The notes under the pieces are model-generated. The model did no database searches. It was given only the letters and a program-made list of their open reading frames with translations, and was not told the origin of the DNA. This document shows, one piece after another, positions 1 through 11,257 of a stretch of 64,000 nucleotides of DNA. Position 1 is the first letter of the stretch; every line of letters begins with the position of its first letter. Source of the stretch: Prorocentrum cordatum (Eukaryota > Sar > Dinophyceae > Prorocentrales > Prorocentraceae); NCBI GenBank assembly GCA_963575745.1, contig CAUYUJ010007236.1, positions 428,426 through 492,425 on the forward strand, read 5' to 3'. Position numbers and translations under genes: made by a program.

Positions 1-2876
1 CTTTGCGAGCCCGCGACGGATAGGGAGACCACCCCCAGCGCGCCCCCTGTCGCGCCGAGGAAGTGCTACGCCTGCCACGCTTTGCAAGCCCGCAACGGAT
101 AAGGAGACCACCCCCAGTGCACTCCCTGTGGTGTCGAGGAAGCGCCACGCCTGCCACGCTTTGCGAGCCCGAAACGGACGGGGGGCCCCCCCCCAGCGCC
201 CCCCCCCCCCCCCCCCCCCCCCCTGTGGTGTCGAGGAAGTGCCACGCCTGCCACGCTTTGCGAGCCCGCAACGGATAAAGATACCACCCCCAGCGCACCC
301 CCTGTGGTGTCGATGAAGTGCAACGCCTGCCACGCTTTGCGAGCCCGTCAAGGATAGGGAGACCAACCCCAGCGCATCCCCTGTGGTGTCGGGGAAGTGC
401 CACGCCTGCCACGCTTTGCGAGCTCGCAGCGGATAAGGAGACCATCCCCAGCGCACCCCCTTGTGGTGTCGAGGAAGTGCCACGCCTGCCACGCTTTGCG
501 AGCCCGTCACGGATAGGGAGACCACCCCCAGCGCAATCCCTGTGGTGCCGAGGAAGTGCCACGCCTGCCACGCTTTGCGAGCCCGTCACGGATAGGGTGA
601 CCACCCCCAGCGCACCCCTTGTGGGGCCGAGGAAGTGCCGCGCCTGCCGCGTTGTGCGAGCCCGCAACGGATATGGAGACCACCCCCAACGCACTCCCTG
701 TGGTGTCGAGGAAGTGCCACGCCTGCCACGCTTTGCGAGCCCGCAACGCATAGGGAGACCACCCCCAGCGCACCCCCTGTGGTGTCGAGGAAGTGCTACG
801 CCTGCCACGCTTTGCGAGCCCGAAGCGGATAGCGCCCCCACCCACAGCTCCCCCCCTGTGGTGTCGAGGAAGTGACGCGCCTGCCACGCTTGGCGAGCCC
901 GAAGCGGAAAGCGTCCCCACCCACAGTTCCCCCCCTTGTGGTGTCGATGAAGTGCCACGCCTGCCACGCTTTGCGAGCCCGAAACGGATAGCGTCCCCAC
1001 CCATCCTCCCCTGTGGTGTCGAGGAAGTGCCACGCCTGCCACGCTTTGCGAGCCCGAAGCGGATAGCGTCCCCACCCACAGCCCCCCTCTGCGTGGTGCC
1101 GAGGAAGTGCCACGCCTGCCACGCTTTGCGAGCCCGAAACGGATAGCGCCCCCACCCACAAGCTCCCCCCCCCTGTGTGTCGAGGAGGTGCCGCGCCTGC
1201 CACGCTTTGCGAGCCCGAACGGATTGCGCCCCCACCCACAGCCCCCCCCCTGCGGTGTCGAGGAAGTGCCACGCTTGCCACGCTTTGCGAGCCCGAAACG
1301 GATGGCGTCCCCACCCACGGCTCCCCCCCTGTCACGCTTTGCGAGCCCGAAACGGATTGCGTCCCCATCGACAGCTCCCCCCCTGTGGTGCCGAGGAAGT
1401 GACACGCCTGCCGCGCTTTGCGAGCCCGAAACGGATTGTGCCCCCACCCCCCACAGCTCCCCCCTTGTGGTGTCGAGGAAGTGCCACGCCTGCCACGCTT
1501 TGCGAGCCCGAAACGGACAGCGTCCCCACCCACAGCTCCCCCCCCCTGGGGTGTCGAGGAAGTGCCACGCTTGCCACACTTTGCGAGCCCGAAACGGATG
1601 GCGTCCCCACCCGCAGCTCCCCCCTTGTGGTGTCGAGGAAGTGCCACCCACGCCTGCCACGCTTTGCGAGCCCGAAACGGATGGCGTCCCCACCCACAGC
1701 TCCCCCCTTGTGGTGTCGAGGAAGTGCCACGCTTGCCACGCTTTGCGAGCCCGAAACGGATGGCGTCCCCACCCACAGCTCCCCCATTGTGGTGTCGAGG
1801 AAGTGCCACGCCAGCCCGAAACGGATAGCGTCCCCACCAACAGTTCCCTCCCTGTGGTGTCGAGGAAGTGCCACGCCTGCCACGCTTTGCGACCCCGGAA
1901 CGGATAGCGCCCCCACCCGCAGTTCCCTCCTGTGGTGTCGGGGAAGTGCCACGCCTGCCACGCTTTGCGAGCCCGAAACGGACAGCGCCCCCACCCACAG
2001 TTCCCCCCCTGTGGTGTCGAGGAAGTGCCACGCCTGCCACGCTTTGCGAGCCCGAAACGGATAGCGTCCCCACCCACAGCTCCCCCCCTGTGTGGTGTCG
2101 AGGAAGTGCCACGCCTGCCACGCTTTGCGAACCCGCAATGGATAGCGCCCCCACCCACAGTTCTCCCCTGTGGTGTCGAGGAAGTGCCACGCCTGCCACG
2201 CTTGGCGAGCCCGAAACGGATAGCGTCCCCACCCACAGCTCCCCCCTTGTGGTGTCGAGGAAGTGCCACCCTGCCACGCTTGGAGCCCGAAACGGATAGC
2301 GTCCCCACCCACAGTTCCCCCCCTTGTGCCGGTGCCGCGCTTTGCGAGCCCGAACGGATATCGTCCCCACCCACCACGCCCCCTCCTGTGGTTCGAGAAT
2401 GCCAGCCAGCCCGAAACGGATAGCGTCCCCGCTCCACCCCGCTCACCCCCCCGTGGTGTCGAGGAAGTGCCACGCCTGCCACGCTTTGCGAGCCCGAAAC
2501 GGATAGCGTCCCCACCCACAGCTCCCCCCTTGTGGTGTCGAGGAAGTGCCACGCCTGCCACGCTTTGCGAGCCCGAAACGCGTCCCCCCCACAGCTTGTG
2601 GTGTCGAGGAAGTTCCACGCCTGCCACGCTTTGCGAGCCCGAAACGGATAGCGTCTCCACCCGCAGCTTCCCCCCCTGTGGTTCCGAGGAAGTGCAACGC
2701 CTGCCACGCTTTGCGAGCCCGAAACGGATAGCGCCCCCACCCACAGCTCCCCCCCTGCGGTGTCGAAGAAGTGCCACGCCTGCCACGCTATGCGAGCCCG
2801 AAACGGATAGCGCCCCCACCCACAGCTCCCCCCCCCTGTGGTGTCGAGGAAATGCCATGCGTGCCACGCCTGTGCC
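1..2876. repeat. 78-79 bp tandem satellite, about 35 copies
   Basis: A head-to-tail array whose unit contains CACGCTTTGCGAGCCCG and GTGGTGTCGAGGAAGTGCCA, running from the left window edge. Unit length is mostly 76-79 bp, varying in a C-rich run. Two subfamilies are visible: up to about 830 the middle of the unit reads GGATAGGGAGACCACCCCC, after that GGATAGCGTCCCCACCCAC. A few units are truncated (near 1330, 1810, 2270-2420, 2580). Long open frames on both strands are repeat translations, not genes. Confidence 0.97.
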
Positions 2877-3135
2877 ACGCCTGTGCTGTGCTGTGTTGTG
2901 TTGTGTGCTGTGCTGTGCTGTGCAGTGCTGCGGTGAGCTGTGCTGAGCTGAGCTGCGCTGTGCTGTGCTGTGCTGTGCTGAGCTGTGCTGTGTGCTGTGC
3001 TGTGCTGTGCTGTGCTGTGCTGCGGTGAGCAGTGCTGTGCTGCGCTTTGCTGTGCTGAGCTGAGCTGAGCTGAGCTGTGCTCAGCTGTGCCGTGCTGAGC
3101 TGAGCTGAGCTGAGCTGTGCTGAGCAGTGCTGCGA
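2877..3135. repeat. Pentanucleotide array GCTGT / GCTGA
   Basis: Directly follows the 78-bp satellite and consists of TGCTG, GCTGA and GCTGC pentamers with few interruptions. From 3136 to 3300 the sequence becomes unique and no gene is apparent. Confidence 0.93.
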
Positions 3136-3299
3136 GGAGCAGGGGAGGTGCGAGGTGAGACGCGGGTGCGACGCGGCAGGGGATAAAACTAGAACCCCAC
3201 TAAGCATGTGGTGAATAATATATCAACCTTCTCGCTACCAGGTGCGCCTGCCCCAAAGCACCGAACATTTATTCTCTTGCACAGCTGTGCTCTAAAGCT

Positions 3300-4380
3300 C
3301 GGACATCTTTATTTCCGTCGTTCGTCGTGTCGTTCGCCCCCCTCGCCCCCCCCCCCCTGTCCACGCTTCCCAGGGTAGCCTCCCTGGGCCACGGAACATT
3401 TTATTTTCGTCGTTCGTTGTGTCGTTCGCCCCCCTCTCACGCATCGCCCCCCCCCGCCCCCCTCGCCCCCCCCCCCCACCACCCCCTCCGTCCACGCTTC
3501 CCATGGTGCCCCTCGCGCCCCCCACCCCTTTCCCCCCGCCCACGCTTCCCAGGGTACCCCCCTGGCCCACGGAACCCTTTATTTTTCGCAGTCGTCGCAT
3601 CGTTTCGCGCCCCCCGCCGCACACCCTCCGCCCCCCCCCCCCCCCCCCCTTGTCCACGCCTTTCGCCAGGGTACCCCCTCGCCCCCCCCCCCCCCCCCCC
3701 TGTCCACGCTTCCACAGGGTAGAGCCGCCCTGGGCAACGGAACCCTTCATTTTCCGTTTCGTCGTGTCGTACTCCCCCTCGCCCCCCCCCCCCCCCCCCC
3801 CCCCTGTCCACGCTTCCCAGGTACCCCCCTGGGCCGCGGAACCCTTTCACTTTTCGTCGTTCGTCGCGTCGTTCGCCCCCCCCCGCCCCCTCGCCCCCCC
3901 CCCCCCTGTCCGCGCTTACCAGGGCAAACCCCTCGCCCCCCCCCTGTCCACGCTTCCCAGGGTGGCCCCCCTGGGCCACGGAACTTTTTATTTTCGTCGT
4001 TCGTCGTGTCGTTCGCCCCCCTCGCCCCCCCCCCCTGTCCACGCTTCCCAGGGTAGCCCCCCTGGGCCACGGAACCCTTTAATTTTCGTCGTTCTCGCGT
4101 CGGTCGCCCCCTCGCCCCCCCCCCCCCCCCCTGTCCCGCATCCCAAGGGTAAGCCCCCTGGCCACTGAACCTTTAGATTTTCGTCGTTTCGTCGTGTCGT
4201 TCGCCCACCCCCCCCCCCCCCCTCTCCCCCTTCGTCCACGCTTCCCAGGGTAGCCCCCCTGGGCCACTTTTATTTTCGCGTCGCGTCGTGTCGCGTCGTT
4301 CGCGCCCCTGCCCTCCCCCCTCTGCCCCCCCCCGCCCAGGCTTCCCGGGGCAGCCTCCCTAAGCCTCGGACACCTTTGTG
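3300..4380. repeat. About 100-bp satellite with poly-C tracts, about 12 copies
   Basis: Each unit contains TTTATTTTCGTCGTTCGTCG, then a C-rich run of 5-25 bases, then GTCCACGCTTCCCAGGGT and CCTGGGCCACGGAAC. Spacing varies from about 40 to 130 bp, mainly through the C tract. The last unit (near 4330-4375) is diverged and fades into unique sequence. Confidence 0.93.
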
Positions 4381-4934
4381 CAAGAGCCAGGGCATGCGCG
4401 CCACTTGTTAGGGTTGTCGCCCGCGGCTCCGCCTGCCCCGAGGCCTCGACGAGACGTCAGGGCTATCGCTCTCAATTCCGCCTGCCCCAAGGCCCCCTCC
4501 TTCCCCCCGGCAGACTTGCAGCGCTTCGCTGCGTCGCGTCGCTCGCAGCGCCCCGACGTGGGCGACGAGGGGGGCGAGAGGAGGATGGAGGGGGAGGAGG
4601 AAGAACGGGGGGAGAGGAGGAGGAGGAGGGACACGAAGAAAAACAGGAAATCGAGGGGGATAACAAGGAACGGTGGAGGAAACACGGATGAGAAACTGGA
4701 GGGGAAAGACGGGGAGTTTTTATTTTGCTTGCGCAGACGGGCCAAGTCATCATCATATCCCAGAGGGCCTAGACTTGCTAAAATAAGCGTTCAGTTCTTG
4801 TTGAACAAGCGAACGGTTAAACTAAGCGTTGGCGGTTGTTTCAAGCGTTCGCGGTTATGTTAAGAGTTGGAAGTTGTTATAAACATATGCAACATATCAT
4901 GTTAACTACAATGTTATCATATTAAGTATGTTTA
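4381..4934. other. Gene-poor spacer, purine-rich then AT-rich
   Basis: 4560-4720 is rich in GGAG and GAGA. 4770-4930 is AT-rich for this window and carries short repeats of the type AAGCGTT and ATGTTA. No convincing coding sequence was seen. Confidence 0.6.
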
Positions 4935-4949
4935 TCATTCGCGCATGCA

Positions 4950-5125
4950 TTTCTCACGCGCGTCGCGCCCCACATGCGCGCGGCATGTACTTCTCACGCG
5001 CATCGCGCCCCACATGCGCGCGACATCGCACCCCTCGCGCGCATCGCGCCCAGCGCGCGTGCGATGTCAAAATAGAACGGCGCACCCCTCGCTTGCATCG
5101 TGCCCCACGCGCGTGCGATATCTAG
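4950..5125. repeat. Degenerate 40-55 bp repeat of CGCGCATCGCGCCCC
   Basis: Four units each contain CGCATCGCGCCCCAC followed by GCGCGC; spacing grows from about 39 to 55 bp. The GC alternation gives short palindromes such as ATGCGCGCG. No coding content. Confidence 0.8.
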
Positions 5126-5224
5126 TAAATTGCCTTCGGCAGCGTCCCGCCAGCCACCGGCGCCCGCGCCGCCGCTCCAGTCGCAGGGCGGCGCCCGAGA
5201 TCGACAAGTGCGCCACGTACGAGG

Positions 5225-6475
5225 CCGCCGTGGGGAGGGGGGGGCCCAGGGATAGCCGCAAGGAGGAGGGAGGAGGAGGAAGAAGCGGAAGAGGAGGAGG
5301 AGGAGTAGGAAGGGGAGGAGGAGGAGAAGGAGGAATTCAGAGGAGGAGGAGGAGGGGGAGGAGGAGCGGAACAACGAGGAGGAGGAAGAGGAGGAGGAGA
5401 GAAAGGCTGGAAGAGAGGAGGAGGGGGGAGGAGGAGGAGGAAGAGAACAATAGTAGGAGAGGGGGAGGAAGGATGAAGGGCGAGGAGTAGGAGGAGGGGG
5501 GAGTGAGGAGGAGGAGGAGGAGCGAGAGGGTTAGTGTGGGGGATTTCGCAACGACGCGCGTGCAACCGACCCCCCGCCAGGGCATTCGCTCGGGTGTGAG
5601 AGGGGGAGGGACGTCGAGGAGGAGGATGGATGGGGGGGGAGGATGCGGGAGGGAGGAGGAGTGGGGGGAGGGGGATGAGGGTGGATATGGGAGGGGGAGG
5701 GGAAGAACCATTTGCGCGAGCAGGAGAAGGAGGGGAGGAGGATGAGGAGGAGGGGGGAGGGGGGAGGTGGTGGAGGAGGAGAGGGAGACGATGATGAGAA
5801 GGAGGAGGAGTACGGAAGGGCGCGTTCTCCCATCCTCATCCCCATCTTCGTCCTCTTCCCCTGCCTACTCCCCTTGCTTCTCCTCCACGTCTTTCGCCTT
5901 CTCCATCCTCCCCCCCCCTCCCCATCCTCTCTCCCCCCCCCTATCTCCCCCTTCCCCTTCTCGTCCACTCGTCCCTCGTTATTCCTCTCCTCCTCCTCCT
6001 CCTCCGCCTCCTCTTCCTCCTCCTCCTCATATCTCCATCCGTCCTCCTCATCCTCCTCGCCTTCATCCCTTCTCCTCCTCATCCTCGCTCCTCTCGTCCT
6101 TTCTCTCCTCCACCTCTTTATTCTTCATCATTCCCCCTCGTCATTCTTGCCACTGGCGGCGCGCCGCAGTGGCTCGGGCACCGCGCGGCGCGCCAGCGCC
6201 TCAGAGCTTCCTCCACCTCAAGTCCTCAGGGAGGGAGGCGGCAAGGATCCTTCATCCTCCTCGTCCGCTTCCTGCTTCTCTTCCTGCTCCTCTCCTCCTC
6301 TAATCCACATCCTCCTCCTCCTTCTCCTCCTCTTCGCCCTCCTCCTCCTCCTTCTACGCTTCCTCCTCCTCCTTTTCCTTATCCTCCTCCTCCTCCTCCT
6401 CGTCCTCCTCCCTGTCCTCCTCCTGACCTTATCCATCTCCCCATCCTCCTTCTCCTCCCCCCCCTCTTTCTGGGC
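5225..6475. repeat. Long purine tract (5225-5815) then pyrimidine tract (5825-6475)
   Basis: The + strand is nearly all GGA/GAG/GGG up to about 5815, then switches within about 10 bases to CCT/TCC. A small GC-rich island at 6155-6240 interrupts the pyrimidine half. The arms are complementary in composition, so each strand could fold back on itself. Open frames here are Arg/Glu/Gly or Ser/Pro/Leu low complexity and are not called. Confidence 0.9.
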
Positions 6476-6479
6476 TCTT

Positions 6480-7070
6480 GTTTCGGATCGGCGCCATCGG
6501 CTGCCACCGGTCGTCGGGCCGCCGTCGACTTATGTCGTCGTTGTCGTACTCGACGCATTTGTTGTATCTGTCGTCGTCGTCGTCCTCCTCCTCCTCATGC
6601 TCCCCATCCTCCTCCTCCTCCTCCTCCTCCACCTCCTCCTCCTCCACCTCCTCCTCATCTTCCTCCTCCTCCGCCTCCTCCTCTTCTTGCTCCTCTTCTT
6701 CCTCATCCTCCTGCTCCTCCCCCCCCCTCCCCCTCCTCCTCTGTCTCCTCCGTCTCCTCCTCCTCCTTCTCCTCCTCCTCCTCTTTTCCCATCCTCCCCC
6801 TCCTCCCCCCCCTCCTCCTCCTCCTCCTCCTCCTGGGCCGTTGGGTCGGATTGATTTCGTCGGCCACCACCGGTCGTCGGGCCGCCGTCGATCGTTGTCG
6901 TTGTCGTCGTCGTCGTGGTCATGTCCGTCGTCTCCGTCGTCGCAGTCGCCCGTGTTAGCCGTTGCGTCCATCGTATTTGTCGTCGTCGGCACTAGTTCAT
7001 GGTGTCATCGGTGCGTCGTCGATGCGTCGTCGATGACGCATCGATGACGCATCGATGCCACCACGTTCGC
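6480..7070. repeat. Pyrimidine tract flanked by two copies of a GC-rich motif, then GTCGTC/GATGCGTC repeats
   Basis: 6500-6535 and 6858-6892 share CACCGGTCGTCGGGCCGCCG, flanking a TCC-rich stretch (6575-6835). From 6890 the sequence becomes GTCGTC-rich, and 7005-7062 is an array of GATGCGTC units that turns round into GACGCATC units, giving an inverted arrangement. It lies just downstream of the minus-strand gene ending at 7092. Confidence 0.8.
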
Positions 7071-7091
7071 ACCATCACCCACCACGTTTGA

Positions 7092-8225
7092 TCAGCACAC
7101 CCCGTGGTCCACGATGTGGAACGGCGACGTAGGGCTGTCGTCGTCGGTCTCCAGCTCGTCTGCCACCTGCTCGAAGTTCGCCTGCGAGCTGGCCTCCAAG
7201 ATGCCGCTCCTCGTCTCGTAGCGCGTGCGGGGTTGCTGCTCCTTGCCTGTGCCTTTGCCCTTGTCGAACTGCGCCGTGCCCTTGCCCGTGTCGAGCTCTC
7301 CCGTGCCCGTGCCTTTGTCGGGCTGCTTCGTGTCCTTGCCCTTGTCGAGCTGACCCGCGCCCTTGCCCTTGTCGAGCTTGCTTGTGCTCTTGCCCTCTTC
7401 GAGCTGCTCCGTGCCCTTGCCCTTGTCGAGCTTGCGCGTGCCCTTGCTCTTGTCGAGCTGCTCCGTGCCCTTGCCCTTGTCGAGCTCCGCGCGCGTGCCC
7501 TGGCTGCCTTGGGAAGCCTCCTGCGCAATCGCCCTCGCGTGCTTGTTGTTGATGTACCGCGCCAGCTCCTGGTAAGTCCAGGGGGGGTCGACGCCGTCGT
7601 CGTTGTCGTGCCCCCACTCCTCGTAGTACTCGTCGAGCAGCTTCTGCGCGCAGCACACGTCCAACTCTGTAGTGGACAACCTATCCCACCAAAAACTGCC
7701 CTTGATCGTGTCAGCGGCGTTCTCGCCAATGCCGTCGTCCTTGGCGGTGCCAAGGTCGTCCGCATATGTCTCCTCGGCGGCCTGCGTCGCCTCGACGCGC
7801 TCGCGGGCGCTCTCGGCGCGCTGGTGCTGGCGAGGAACGTACTCCTCCAAAGCTCTGTCGGACATCTCGCCGTCGTAGTCGCCCGTGTCAGCCGTGCCAT
7901 CCATGTCCTCATCGTCGGGGTCGTCGTGATCGCGTTGCAAGCCGTCGTAGGGGTCTTGGGTAGCCGCTCCGCCGTTCTGAAGCGCGTCTCCATGAGGCTC
8001 GCTGCCAGCCGCCGCGCCGCGCCCGTCTTCGTGGCCAGCGTCAGGACCGTCGCTGTCGCTCATGCTGGTGTCCAAACCGAAGTGCATCGCATTCGCCCGC
8101 GCCCAGTCGACGCCGTCTCTGCACCAGCCATTCGGGTTGGCGCTGATGCGAGTGATGACCTCGCGTGGTGAAAGATCGTGAAGGAGCCCTGTGACCTTGA
8201 GCTGCAGGAAGAGCCTCGGCGGCAT
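7092..8225 (-). CDS. Acidic protein with nine 9-residue LDKGKGTEQ-type repeats, function unknown
   Basis: I do not recognise this protein. The frame opens upstream to 8306, but the ATG at 8223-8225 is preferred because the upstream extension translates a poly-T stretch. It gives 377 residues. The N-terminal half is rich in Asp/Glu/Gly with a segment around FWWDRLSTTELDVCCAQKLL. Residues about 248-328 are nine 9-residue copies of the type LDKGKGTEQ (DNA 7242-7484), highly charged and probably disordered. The C terminus is acidic. It lies in a series of minus-strand genes reaching back to 18.8 kb. The coding call rests on a long frame of non-repetitive composition outside the repeat. No membrane segment or signal peptide is evident. 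Confidence 0.6.
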   Translation of the reverse strand: MPPRLFLQLKVTGLLHDLSPREVITRISANPNGWCRDGVDWARANAMHFGLDTSMSDSDGPDAGHEDGRGAAAGSEPHGDALQNGGAATQDPYDGLQRDHDDPDDEDMDGTADTGDYDGEMSDRALEEYVPRQHQRAESARERVEATQAAEETYADDLGTAKDDGIGENAADTIKGSFWWDRLSTTELDVCCAQKLLDEYYEEWGHDNDDGVDPPWTYQELARYINNKHARAIAQEASQGSQGTRAELDKGKGTEQLDKSKGTRKLDKGKGTEQLEEGKSTSKLDKGKGAGQLDKGKDTKQPDKGTGTGELDTGKGTAQFDKGKGTGKEQQPRTRYETRSGILEASSQANFEQVADELETDDDSPTSPFHIVDHGVC

Positions 8226-9250
8226 GATCAATGATGTCCTGCTCTCGGTGCGAGTCGGGATGTAAAAAAAAAACAGTAGGTTCGAAACAAACCATATTCG
8301 AGCCAAAGCAGCTAGACCACCATCGCGTTTCTCAGCGTTTAAAACATGTTAGCGATGTTGTTGCACGCTATTTATGGCTCGATCTATGTGCTTTTGGTGC
8401 GTTTGCTCCCCCACCCTCTCTCTCTATCTCTCATGGTCTGTATCCCTCGCTCGTCACGGGTTGTTTTTCTTCATCGCCGACGGGGTCGGGGGGTCTTTGA
8501 AACGAGCCGTCATCGATCCGCTGAGCTGGTAAGCGATGCAACGCAAGCCACTCAATGCAACTGAACTCCCGCGCCGAGAACTGCGGGGGGAAGGGGCGGG
8601 CTGGTTGCAACAAATCGCCATCGATCGTTGAGATGACGCAATCCAGTCGATGCAATCGAACTCGCTGACCAGGGCCCAATTTTGAAGTAAAGCTCCCTCC
8701 ATCCAACGCGACGCAAATTGAGGTTGGAGTGTGCTTCGAGCGACAGTCGGGGAGGAGTGGTCTCAAACGACAGAGGGTGAGGAGGTGGTTGAGGAGGAGT
8801 GGTTTACACATCGAAGCTGGTCGAGCTGGGCATTTGACTGGCAGGAACGGACTCGACTTGCGCCTCGCGCGGTGCACTGGCTACGACTGGCGCCTCGCAC
8901 GGTTGGCTGCGACTGGCGCCTCGCACGACTGGCTGCGGCTGGCTCTCGGCTAAAAATGATATGATCTTGTAGTTGCTTGGGCTGAAGCGCCTCGCGGCAC
9001 GCGTGGCTCGCCCTCCCGTCTGCCTCTCCTGGCTCGCCCTCCCGTCTGCATCTCCTGGCTCTCCCTTCCGTCATTCCTTCCTTCCTCCCTTCCCTCGCGT
9101 AGTTACTTGGGCTGAAGCGCCTCGCGACATGCGCGGCTCACCGCCCGCAGCTGGGAACCCAGCCGCTGATGTTGCTGCCAAAGGTGCAGCTTGAGAGAAT
9201 GCGAGAGCCTGCATGCAGCACAGATTCACTGGAGGACATAGTCTGCGGTA
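8226..9250. other. Intergenic spacer with short direct repeats
   Basis: No convincing gene. 8971-9014 and 9100-9143 are diverged direct repeats (core CTTGGGCTGAAGCGCCTCGC). Between them GGCTCGCCCTCCCGTCTGC is duplicated, and 8875-8940 has three GCGCCTCGCAC units. 8545-8680 has several CGATGCAA/CAATCGA words. Confidence 0.6.
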
Positions 9251-10063
9251 TCACTGGACATCATCCTTCGCGGCCTGCAAGGCCCTTAACTCTTGGGCCA
9301 TCCTGCCAGCCGTCACGTAATACCACCTTTTGTTATCCGTCACGACATCTCCGTCCAAGAGCGCTTCGCCAACAGGGAGGCTGCCCGCGCAACGGCGGAT
9401 CTCGATGTGGTTCGGCGAGAACTCCAGGGTAAAGTTGTTGTTCACCTTCGCAGCCTCGAAGTGGCTCATGATGGTGATCTTCATGTCCTTGACCGTCGTG
9501 CGGACCTGCCCGTTCGTGGTGAGCTGACGGTTTGGCAGCCACACTTCTTGCCAATGGTTGCACGGCTCGATGTAGACCAGCACCGATAGTAGGTTCGTCG
9601 GGTCCGATGGCCCCATGCACACCCAGCGCAGGAGCGGCTCCTCCTGTGAGCGGAGACCTTCCTCGGCAGCCTCGTCCAGCACGACGCCGTTGTTCGTCGT
9701 CCAAGCCACAAGCCACGTCAAGTAGAAGACCTGGCCATCACCCTGCAGAGGATCGCCGCGAGGCTGCTGCGCAGAGCACCTGTGCAAGATGATATCCTTG
9801 TCGTCCTCCTGTTCGAAAACGCTCAAGCGGTGCTTGAGCTCAACCAGGATGTTCTTAGCCATGACGTGCTCGATAGTGTAGATGATCTCCTGGGCGACTT
9901 CCTCGAAGGTCGGCTTATTGACCTCATGGGGCTTCGTCTTCTGAACGTTCAGCTTGACCCAGGTGTTGCATTGCGGCACGTAGCAATGCATGATGTAAGC
10001 GTTCTTCGTGCTTCCTGGAGAGGTGTTCCAGTTCGCGGAGCGCGGGCTGCCTCCGAAAGACAT
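9251..10063 (-). CDS. Unknown 270-residue protein
   Basis: An intact frame of 270 residues from the ATG at 10063 to a stop at 9251. It has a balanced, non-repetitive composition with features expected of a folded protein: aromatic and hydrophobic clusters such as VFYLTWLVAWTTNNG, a Cys/His-containing N-terminal region (MHCYVPQCNTWVKL) and a C-terminal helix-like tail (MAQELRALQAAKDD). No catalytic motif or known domain was recognised. It is on the same strand as its neighbours at 7.1-8.2 and 11.26-12.2 kb. It could be one exon of a larger gene, although it has its own start and stop. The coding call is fairly secure; the function is unknown. Confidence 0.65.
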   Translation of the reverse strand: MSFGGSPRSANWNTSPGSTKNAYIMHCYVPQCNTWVKLNVQKTKPHEVNKPTFEEVAQEIIYTIEHVMAKNILVELKHRLSVFEQEDDKDIILHRCSAQQPRGDPLQGDGQVFYLTWLVAWTTNNGVVLDEAAEEGLRSQEEPLLRWVCMGPSDPTNLLSVLVYIEPCNHWQEVWLPNRQLTTNGQVRTTVKDMKITIMSHFEAAKVNNNFTLEFSPNHIEIRRCAGSLPVGEALLDGDVVTDNKRWYYVTAGRMAQELRALQAAKDDVQ

Positions 10064-10867
10064 GGCGCGTCTCGCGGGCTCGCCGCGCGTAGAGAAACGA
10101 GCAACTCACCACGCGAGCCTCGAGCCCAACAGACGTCTAAGGACAAACGGGTTCCCACGTTGGTGCCATTGACATCTTCGTCGTCGTAGTCGCGACTGTC
10201 GTCCTCGTCGTCTCGTCGACCGTCGTCCACCGTGGTCGTCGTTGTTAGTCGTCGGTCGCCAGTCGGAGGGTTGCCGTTTGCGAGACATCGGCGACGCATC
10301 GGCACCGTCATCGATGACGGCATCGATGACGCATCGATGCCACAACGCCGATGCATCGAACCAGGAGGGCTAGGCGGGGGGCAGCGGGATGGCTTAGGGT
10401 TCCCGCAATCTCCACCCCAGGGGTCTGGCACCGAACGGCGAGATGAGACGGGGGCCTTGCGCCAGAGAGCGAGCAGGATGTCACAGGGCCAGCGCCTGTT
10501 GTTGAATTAGATGGCTGTTCAGGGAGACCGCAGGGGGGAATGCGGATGAAGAGGGTCGCCCCGAGGAGGAGGAGGGAGAGGAGGAGGGGGGGGGGGGGGG
10601 GATGGGGGGGAGGATGAGGGGCAGGAGGAGAAGGATGAGACGGATCAGGAAGAGGATGATGAGCAGGAGATGGGGCGCGTGCTGCAGGGGGTGAGCGACA
10701 GGCGGTGAGAAAGATACGGAGGTGGAGGCGGATCAGTGATGCGAGGATGAGCAGGAGAGATCTTGCGAGCTGCAGGGGGTGAGCGACAGGCGACGCGGAC
10801 CAATTTCATCCAGAGTCGAACGTCGACAGGATTGAGCACCATGTTTACACACGCGGCATACTGCAGT
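10064..10867. other. Spacer with CGATGACGCAT repeats and a purine tract
   Basis: 10180-10260 is GTCGTC-rich. 10305-10345 holds CATCGATGACG units of the same family as at 7.0 and 17.2 kb. 10555-10680 is a GGA/GGG purine tract. The sequence GCTGCAGGGGGTGAGCGACA occurs at about 10681 and again at about 10771. No gene is seen. Confidence 0.65.
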
Positions 10868-11125
10868 GAGCTAATTCACGACGTCATACGTCGCTCGCGT
10901 ACGCACGGGAGCCACCCGCCATCATTATGATTACCTCTTCCCCCGTATCCCACAAAGAGATCAGGGCGTGCACTCGCCCAACAGATGGCTGGCCATCTTG
11001 GTCATGCTCAAGGTACATGTTATCAGGTAGGTGCCAACGCGTTCGGCGCTGCACGTCCCGCGGCATCATTGCCGCCCGTGTTCAAACAGTATCAGGGCGC
11101 TTCGACTGAAGCCGCATGCTTGCGC
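10868..11125 (-). pseudogene. Decayed duplicate of the terminal exon of the methyltransferase-like gene
   Basis: Read on the minus strand, this stretch encodes GTY...SMTKMASHLLGECTP, matching GTYPRAFGESMAKMAIHLLGDATP at the end of the neighbouring gene (11258-11410), with a small indel. The flanks match too: CTAATTCACGACGT at about 10870 corresponds to CTAATTCACGATGT at about 11147. The simplest reading is a segmental tandem duplication about 277 bp apart, with the downstream copy now degenerate. It could alternatively be an alternative last exon. Confidence 0.6.
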
Positions 11126-11257
11126 ACGCGAGCAAGTTCAAGCAACTAATTCACGATGTGACACATCGTTGCTAAAATGCGTAGGGCTGCCGTCCTCTCC
11201 TCTCCCTCCGTCCGATCTTCTCCCTTCATCTCCTCCCCCTTCCTGCCACATTGATAA

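Noticed and set aside
507-2867. Long open frames (up to about 524 codons) on both strands at the left edge
   Set aside because: They are translations of the 78-bp satellite with the same peptide repeated; indels in the C run change frame from unit to unit.
5531-6992. Ser/Leu/Pro-rich and Arg/Glu-rich frames of 120-380 codons
   Set aside because: Purine/pyrimidine low-complexity tracts; both strands and several frames are open equally.
7104-8171. 355-codon + strand frame opposite the acidic protein gene
   Set aside because: The minus-strand protein has regular 9-residue repeats and balanced composition; the + frame is its Val/Leu/Arg-rich shadow.
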